Shown piece after piece: positions 42,720-47,764 of a stretch of DNA of 47,764 bases. The translations under genes and the position numbers were made by a program. Below the pieces are notes generated by a model, which ran no database searches, was not told the DNA's origin, and saw only the letters and a program-made list of their open reading frames with translations. The DNA comes from Anaerolineaceae bacterium UBA6105 (GTDB lineage Bacteria; Chloroflexota; Anaerolineae; Anaerolineales; Anaerolineaceae): assembly GCA_002423495.1 (NCBI GenBank), contig DIWN01000042.1:1-47764 (forward strand), in the 5' to 3' direction. Numbering within the stretch: the stretch's first letter is position 1; every line of letters starts with the position of its first letter.

Positions 42720-43460
42720 ATGGATCAGATGTCATTACCAGAACCCATCCTGAAGCTTGATAATGTAAGCTACCAGTATAGCAATAAGTACCAGTCGGTC
42801 GATGCGGTCAAAGAAGTCAACACCGATTTCCATGAAGGAAAAATGTACGCCATCATTGGAAAGTCTGGTTCAGGCAAGTCCACCCTGCTTTCCCTTATGG
42901 CTGGCTTGACACTGCCCACGGAAGGTCAGGTGATCTATCGCGGTACCCCAACCGACGAAGTCAACCTGGACGCGTACCGGCGCCAGAATGTGACCGTGGT
43001 TTATCAGAGTTTTAACCTTTTCCCACTGATGACCTGCCTGGAGAATGTCTGTTTCCCGCTGGAGTTGCTGGGCAAATCGCCGAAAGAAGCGGCTGTGGTT
43101 GCCAGGGAGCAGATCGCGCATGTGAATCTGCCAGAATCAGTTTATAAAAGATTTCCGAGCATGATTTCCGGGGGAGAAAAACAGCGCGTAGCCATCGCCC
43201 GTGCCCTCGCGTCAGGCGCGAAGGTCATCCTTGCGGATGAACCTACTGGCAACCTGGATGTGGCTAACGGAGAGAAGATTGTCGATTTGCTCTGGCATCT
43301 TGCGCATGATGATAATTACCTGGTCATTGTTGTGACGCATGATTTGGGAATCACCCGGGTGGCAGATGAGGTCATGCAGATGAGCGACGGCTATCTTAAG
43401 CCCTTGCTTCTTGATGAACTTCCGGCAATTGACGCTTTGGAATTGAACGAACAAGCCTGA
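42720..43460 (+). CDS. ABC transporter ATP-binding protein, MacB/LolD type
   Basis: 246 residues. Walker A is GKSGSGKST (about 48-56), the signature ISGGEKQRVAIARAL, Walker B VILADEPTGNLD, and the H-loop THD. The pair of TGNLD and SGGEKQR is the usual pattern for the MacB/LolD branch. It drives the large permease encoded immediately upstream. The start at 42720 lacks a strong ribosome binding site and may rely on coupling; the ATG at 42729 is an alternative. Confidence 0.9.
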   Translation: MDQMSLPEPILKLDNVSYQYSNKYQSVDAVKEVNTDFHEGKMYAIIGKSGSGKSTLLSLMAGLTLPTEGQVIYRGTPTDEVNLDAYRRQNVTVVYQSFNLFPLMTCLENVCFPLELLGKSPKEAAVVAREQIAHVNLPESVYKRFPSMISGGEKQRVAIARALASGAKVILADEPTGNLDVANGEKIVDLLWHLAHDDNYLVIVVTHDLGITRVADEVMQMSDGYLKPLLLDELPAIDALELNEQA

Positions 43461-43488
43461 AATTCATTCCGAATCCCTGCTTAAAGCC

Positions 43489-43522
43489 AAAGCCCGCAAG
43501 ATTTTACTTGCGGGCTTTTTCC
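43489..43522. terminator. Terminator after the ABC exporter operon
   Basis: AAAGCCCGCAAG (43489-43500) and CTTGCGGGCTTT (43507-43518) form a 12-bp stem followed by Ts on the plus strand. The converging cytochrome gene ends 20 bp away and may share it. Confidence 0.85.
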
Positions 43523-43538
43523 TCCGTAATTCCCACTA

Positions 43539-45335
43539 TCAGTTTTGTGTGCTGATTACCAGGCTGTCAATCAATGAAGCAGTTTTATCCGAGCTGTTGT
43601 AATATGCGCCAAAGCGTTCCGTCAGCTCAGTTTCATCCAGGAGCAGGTCCTGCACAAATCGGTAGGAAAGCGTCTCGTACAGCAGCTCGACGGTAACTGT
43701 AAAGGGTCCTTCATATCCACTTGTGTCTACTTCATAACGCACCAGATCGCTCCCGCCGACAAAGTTCGCATCCTGGGCCGCCAAACCATAGACAGCAATA
43801 TCTGCGGGAAGATTTTCCTTATCAGCTCCCACCGGCAGCAAGCGGTTATCCTTGGCAAAACTCCCTGCTCTAAGCAGGGTGTAGGTGACCTCTTTATCGC
43901 TGTTTTGCATGATGCCTTCGTAGATTTGCACCTGGTCTGGCTGGGTTATCAGCTCGTAATGCGGTTCATAAGCCAGCGGGTCCGTATCAGCCGCGTTCCC
44001 CTGGATCGAGCCGTCCGGGTTTTGTTTACCCGACTCAAAAATAATTTGACCGCTCGAATCGCTCACAACGAAATGCAGCCAGGCTCTTCTGGTTGGAATA
44101 CTGGTGGGAAATTTGTGCCCGGTAAAGACCTCGATCTGGATTTCTGCTTCAATGCCCCCATCCGTTAATGTTAGTTCTTTTAGGGTTAGGGCTGCGGTAT
44201 TCTCGCTTAGTTGTTCCTCAATCCGGGCAATTGTTTCATTGAATTCTTCCTGGCTTGCGCTCACTTCCAAATCTCCACCCCAGTTTGCCAGGATTTCGAG
44301 CATAAAAGTGTTTCCACCTACGAAATAGTGCTGGAAGAAAGGCTCCCGCGCTGCCAGTCGCCCCGGAGTTTGTGAAATTTTTACAGCCCCATCTGCAAGA
44401 GGCATATGACAGCTCTGGCAAGATTCTGTTTGAGCACCGAATTCGGAATACTGCCATTCTGTGTATGGGGTTTGCTCCGGGAACTCGCCCAATATGGTGC
44501 CTTGGCTGTCAACAAAGGGGGTATAGAGGTTGTGGCAGGTACCGCAGTGCTCAGCGCTGAGCATGTGTTCACCATAGGCTGGCGTGTAACCAGATTGATT
44601 TTGCATTTGGTTGGTGACCGGGTTAGTATAAGGACCGTAAATCATACGGTTTGGCGCAATGGTGGAAGTGTCAATGACGTAATGGCCGCTGAACCCTTCC
44701 ATCGTGCCCAGATTTTCATTGGTGACCTGATGACACAAAGTGCAGGAGACCCCATCAATGCCAGCGGCATGGTAGGGATGTTCCGGGCTATAAAAACCGT
44801 TATCCAACCCCGCCACCGGCATGCCCTCAACAAGAGACTGAGTGGTGGCCATGGGCATGTGACAGGTAACACATTTTTGCTCGATCACTTCCTGAAGTTC
44901 AGGATTTCTGGCCACCTCGGAGCTTACCTTTGCCTGCCAGACCGGATCGATACCTGCGTGCGCCATCATGGTGGACCGCCAGTCACTCGGCATCGAGACG
45001 TCCTTACCGCTTTGATCGATCAGCCCAATATGGCAGGTTGCGCAAACGCTCGGACCGGTGAAATCATCCGTCTGAAAACTGGAAAACGGACCCCCCGGAG
45101 CGGGATTCAATGCCAATCGTATCATTTCCTCAGTTGCTTCTGCTCCTGTCGCACTTGTGGTAGGAATAGAGGTTGAGGTTGAGCTTGAAACCCAGACTTC
45201 ATCGGTAACCGTCGAAGTTGCAGGCTCTTGAGTACCTGCCGGTTCTTCCACTTCTCTAAGACAGGCAGTTAGGTACAAAAGATAGGAAAAAATCAGAACA
45301 ACAAACAGGATGGTAAGTTTCTTTTCTTTGGACAT
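43539..45335 (-). CDS. Pentaheme c-type cytochrome lipoprotein
   Basis: 598 residues. The start at 45335 has GGAGGTG upstream. The signal peptide ends in a lipobox YLTAC (Cys25), followed by a Ser/Thr-rich linker to about residue 65. Five CxxCH sites lie at 98-102, 155-159, 198-202, 264-268 and 306-310; three are followed by Met-Pro or similar (CHMP), recalling the cytochrome c-554/NrfA-like fold families. The C-terminal half (320-598) has no hemes and looks beta-rich, possibly for binding a partner. It is probably anchored on the outer face of the membrane in electron transfer. It is not closely similar to the 11.7-kb pentaheme protein. Confidence 0.85.
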   Translation of the reverse strand: MSKEKKLTILFVVLIFSYLLYLTACLREVEEPAGTQEPATSTVTDEVWVSSSTSTSIPTTSATGAEATEEMIRLALNPAPGGPFSSFQTDDFTGPSVCATCHIGLIDQSGKDVSMPSDWRSTMMAHAGIDPVWQAKVSSEVARNPELQEVIEQKCVTCHMPMATTQSLVEGMPVAGLDNGFYSPEHPYHAAGIDGVSCTLCHQVTNENLGTMEGFSGHYVIDTSTIAPNRMIYGPYTNPVTNQMQNQSGYTPAYGEHMLSAEHCGTCHNLYTPFVDSQGTILGEFPEQTPYTEWQYSEFGAQTESCQSCHMPLADGAVKISQTPGRLAAREPFFQHYFVGGNTFMLEILANWGGDLEVSASQEEFNETIARIEEQLSENTAALTLKELTLTDGGIEAEIQIEVFTGHKFPTSIPTRRAWLHFVVSDSSGQIIFESGKQNPDGSIQGNAADTDPLAYEPHYELITQPDQVQIYEGIMQNSDKEVTYTLLRAGSFAKDNRLLPVGADKENLPADIAVYGLAAQDANFVGGSDLVRYEVDTSGYEGPFTVTVELLYETLSYRFVQDLLLDETELTERFGAYYNSSDKTASLIDSLVISTQN

Positions 45336-45644
45336 TTTCACCTCCAACAAGGTTAGTCCCAATTTCGCTGCAAGTCGCATAGCTGACCAGGCAAAAAACC
45401 TGATAGTGTTAAGTATATATCATCTTATTTACTTTTGATTTACTCTCCCGGTCGATTTTGATGAAATCTACTCGGATAAGCAGCGTAGCCATCTTTTCGT
45501 AGGCCGGATTGTGGGGTTCAATCCGGCTTCTTAATTGTTAGCGTGCCGTAGGCTGAGATCTTGGCGTAGGTTAGATTGCGTTGTTTTACCTGGCCTACAA
45601 ATTTTTCTATGAGCTATGAACCAATCTGATAAACTTATCTCATC
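45336..45644. other. Intergenic region with a GCCGGATTG hairpin
   Basis: No gene seen. GCCGGATTG-TGGGGTT-CAATCCGGC (about 45503-45527) is a 9-bp stem-loop of the short dispersed-repeat kind. Promoters for the divergent cytochrome and glycerate kinase genes must lie here but are not clear. Confidence 0.5.
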
Positions 45645-46763
45645 ATGAATAAGATGATTATTGCGACCGTCTCATTTAAAGGCTCGCTAAGTGCTCCGGA
45701 AGCCTCTCGCATTATCGCCAGGCAGGCTGAAAGAGTCTTCCCTCAAGCCGAGATATTACAGCTGCCCGTTTCTGATGGGGGAGAGGGGCTGGTTGAGATT
45801 GTCAATAGCACACTTGGAGGCGAATGCAAACTGGTCCAGACCTACGATCCACTGGGGCGGGAGGTTTCTGTTTTCTACCTTCAGTTGGCGGACGGTGCGG
45901 CACTGATCGAGATGGCTGGGGCAGGGGGGCTTACCCTGCTGAACCTTGGCGAATATGACCCATTACGCGCCAGTACTTTCGGGGTGGGGTTGGTGATCTT
46001 GGATGCCATCAAGGCTGGCGCGGATCCCATCTATATTGGCCTGGGCGGCAGCGCGACGGTCGACGGTGGCACCGGGGCGGCAACCGCACTGGGGATGCGC
46101 TTTTTTGGTTCATTTGGAGAAAGGGTTACCAGCGGTGGGGGTCTGGGGCAGATCCACAGGATTGAGATCAACACGCCGCGGCTGTTGGATTATTCCGGTC
46201 AGCTTGTTTTCCTGACGGATGTCAATAATCCCCTTTGCGGTCCAAATGGCGCTGCGGAAATCTTTGGACCTCAGAAGGGCGCTACTCCGGAGCAGGTTAA
46301 GCTTCTGGATCAGGGACTGTGGAATTTAGCGGATTTGATTGAACAGGAAGTCGGCTTGAATCCGAAAGAGATGCCAGGGATGGGGGCGGCAGGAGGATTC
46401 GCGCTGCCATTCGTGGTGTTTATGGGGGCCGAGCTCCGCGGCGGCATCGATTTCGTGCTCGATTTGCTGAAATTCGATGAAAAATTGGTCGGCGCAGACC
46501 TGTTAATTACAGGAGAAGGGCGCACAGACACTCAAAGCGCGATGGGAAAGGCAATTTCGGCGCTTGCCAGGCGTGCCCGGGCAGCCGGCGTGCGCGTAGC
46601 CGTAATTTCTGGGGCGTTAGGGGAGGGGGCGGAGAAAATGCTTGAGTTGGGCGTGGATGATCTCGTTCAGGCCACCCCTGAAGGGCAGCCGTTGGAGGAA
46701 GCTTTGGCATATGCTGCTGAAAACCTGGAGAAAGCGGCTTTTAACTACCTGGCGAAACTATAA
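45645..46763 (+). CDS. Glycerate kinase (GlxK/GarK family)
   Basis: 372 residues. SFKGSLSAPEA at the N-terminus, SDGGEG (phosphoryl-transfer region), GGSATVDGGTGAATALG and LLITGEGRTDTQS are the conserved blocks of the class II glycerate kinases. It phosphorylates D-glycerate with ATP. The usual Asp before SFKGS (DSFKGS) is Val here (TVSFKGS). The start at 45645 has no obvious ribosome binding site, and the ATG at 45654 is an alternative. Confidence 0.9.
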   Translation: MNKMIIATVSFKGSLSAPEASRIIARQAERVFPQAEILQLPVSDGGEGLVEIVNSTLGGECKLVQTYDPLGREVSVFYLQLADGAALIEMAGAGGLTLLNLGEYDPLRASTFGVGLVILDAIKAGADPIYIGLGGSATVDGGTGAATALGMRFFGSFGERVTSGGGLGQIHRIEINTPRLLDYSGQLVFLTDVNNPLCGPNGAAEIFGPQKGATPEQVKLLDQGLWNLADLIEQEVGLNPKEMPGMGAAGGFALPFVVFMGAELRGGIDFVLDLLKFDEKLVGADLLITGEGRTDTQSAMGKAISALARRARAAGVRVAVISGALGEGAEKMLELGVDDLVQATPEGQPLEEALAYAAENLEKAAFNYLAKL

Positions 46764-46781
46764 AGGGGAGGAAACTTCTTC

Positions 46782-46809
46782 CGTAGGGCTGGGCTTTAGT
46801 CCAGCCGCT
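46782..46809 (+). repeat. Dispersed intergenic repeat, module A
   Basis: This copy of CGTAGGGCTGGGCTTTAGTC followed by CAGCCGCT lies 19 bp after the glycerate kinase gene. It is the same as the start of each 271-bp unit and the inverted copy at 6563-6590. Confidence 0.75.
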
Positions 46810-46918
46810 GAGTTTGCCCGGGGAGATGTAGACTGAGGGATGTTTTTGTCGAACTGCGATTGTTGAAAATAATGGTAGAATAATTTTTACTCAAGCTATG
46901 GTTGAAAGGAAGGGGATC

Positions 46919-47542
46919 ATGAAAAAAATTTTCACTCTGTTGTTTGTATTAGGAATGCTCACATCATTGTGGGCATGTGGAAGTTACAGTCCATCGATGA
47001 ATATCGATTCAGAATCGCCAACAGTCGCTTTGCCGATAGAGAATGTAACCACTCCAGAAACACCAACAGTCGCTTTGCCGGTAGAGGATGCAACCACTCC
47101 AGAAACAAACTTGACGATTGGTCAAATGAACGCGCTTGGTGCAGCCAAGTCATACCTAAATTTTATGGCTTTTTCACGTGAAGGTTTGATAGAACAATTG
47201 GAGTATGAGAAGTATTCAAACGAAGACGCAGTATATGCTGTAGATAATTGTGGTGCTGATTGGTTTGAACAAGCGATTAAATCTGCAAATTCCTACCTGG
47301 ATTACTCTGCTTTTTCTTATACTGGTCTCATTGAGCAATTAGAATATGAAGGATTCACCACAGGACAAGCCACTCATGGCGTAGATAATTGTGGTGCTGA
47401 TTGGTTTGAACAAGCTGCAAAATCAGCTGAATTGTATTTATCTTACTCTCAGTTTTCACGCGACGGTCTGATCTCGCAATTAGAATTTGAGGGTTTCACA
47501 ACCGAGCAGGCAATATTTGGCGTAGAGGCAAACGGTTATTAA
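46919..47542 (+). CDS. Ltp-repeat lipoprotein
   Basis: 207 residues. GGAAGGGGATC precedes the ATG at 46919. A signal peptide ends in lipobox LWAC. A linker carries two 15-residue tandem repeats (PTVALPIENVTTPET and PTVALPVEDATTPET). Three Ltp-type repeats of about 46 residues follow, each with the pattern A..YL....FS..GLI.QLE.E...  and ending near DNCGADWFEQA. The Ltp domain (host cell surface-exposed lipoprotein) is best known from Ltp of Streptococcus phage TP-J34, where it blocks DNA injection by other phages. Many bacterial copies have no known role. Confidence 0.8.
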   Translation: MKKIFTLLFVLGMLTSLWACGSYSPSMNIDSESPTVALPIENVTTPETPTVALPVEDATTPETNLTIGQMNALGAAKSYLNFMAFSREGLIEQLEYEKYSNEDAVYAVDNCGADWFEQAIKSANSYLDYSAFSYTGLIEQLEYEGFTTGQATHGVDNCGADWFEQAAKSAELYLSYSQFSRDGLISQLEFEGFTTEQAIFGVEANGY

Positions 47543-47660
47543 CTGCAGAGGGCGAAGGCATTTTTCGTAATCCGAGGTTGAACATACATCAAGCCTGTGT
47601 GATTTTGCGTGCTTTAAATCCAACAAAACAAAGGCACGACGATAGCTTTGGATTCGAGAG

Positions 47661-47693
47661 GCCCATGCCGCTGAAAACCTGGCGAATGCGGCT
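47661..47693 (+). repeat. Short sequence resembling the 3' end of the glycerate kinase gene
   Basis: 28 of 33 bases match 46707-46739, including CGCTGAAAACCTGG versus TGCTGAAAACCTGG. It lies after the Ltp gene with no open frame, so it looks like a small duplicated fragment. Confidence 0.35.
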
Positions 47694-47737
47694 CGCAAGT
47701 TTTTTTCTGATTTGAAATTGATTTATAAATAGAACGT

Positions 47738-47764
47738 AGGTCAGGTTGAACCCCGCAAAAATAC
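47738..47764 (-). repeat. Dispersed repeat, 3' module of the 271-bp unit (inverted, cut by the window edge)
   Basis: TCAGGTTGAACCCCGC followed by AAAAATAC is the reverse complement of the GCGGGGTTCAACCTGA end of the 271-bp repeat (about 38867-38882). The rest of the element is outside the window. Confidence 0.6.

Overview
The window reads as chromosomal DNA of moderate GC from an anaerobic or microaerophilic bacterium. The Anaerolineae (Chloroflexota) are my best guess. This is an inference from gene flavour (lipoprotein multiheme cytochromes, a minimal Ccm system, an inverted PyrF-PyrE fusion, a TldD/TldE pair, an Ltp-type lipoprotein), because there is no rRNA or tRNA to anchor taxonomy.

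Layout. 1-2.5 kb: the 5' part of a sugar-type ABC substrate-binding lipoprotein, a MarR regulator and a GH25 lysozyme with SH3-like repeats, all on the minus strand. 3.0-6.5 kb: a fused 2Fe-2S/molybdopterin aldehyde oxidoreductase, divergent from a membrane-anchored rhodanese whose active-site loop contains an in-frame TGA followed by a SECIS-like hairpin, so it is probably a selenoprotein. 6.7-14.2 kb: a minus-strand ccmEFABCD operon with a CxxxY-type CcmE and no CcmG or CcmH (the 'System I*' pattern). Divergent from it is a pentaheme EF-hand lipoprotein followed by a ferric-reductase-like flavocytochrome, so cytochrome maturation sits next to a likely client.

14.2-21.2 kb: the most unusual region. 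A possibly structured non-coding stretch is followed by ParB and ParA (minus strand), then divergently an AAA+ ATPase and a 712-residue unrecognised protein. Five direct repeats with exact 33-bp period, followed by an AT-rich tract, lie inside the coding sequence of the 712-residue protein. A sixth copy of the repeat core lies in the non-coding stretch, and three copies of a parS-like 16-bp palindrome are spread over 4 kb. Together they look like a replication/partition module with an origin embedded in its initiator gene, as in phage lambda O. It may be an integrated plasmid or phage-plasmid backbone.

21.3-27.2 kb: GNAT acetyltransferase, mannose-1-phosphate guanylyltransferase, a PlsC-like acyltransferase with a zinc ribbon, two tandem bacterioferritins, an MFS permease and a 56-residue protein. 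27.4-32.7 kb: a compact pyrimidine operon pyrC-pyrB-pyrFE-pyrD-pyrK that makes UMP from carbamoyl phosphate. 32.9-38.5 kb: tldE/tldD, a lipoate-protein ligase, a small acidic protein and a tyrosine recombinase. 38.6-39.4 kb: a tandem 271-bp intergenic repeat whose modules recur elsewhere. 39.5-47.5 kb: a MacB/FtsX-type ABC exporter pair, a second pentaheme lipoprotein, glycerate kinase and an Ltp-repeat lipoprotein.

No tRNA, rRNA, CRISPR array or transposase gene was recognised.
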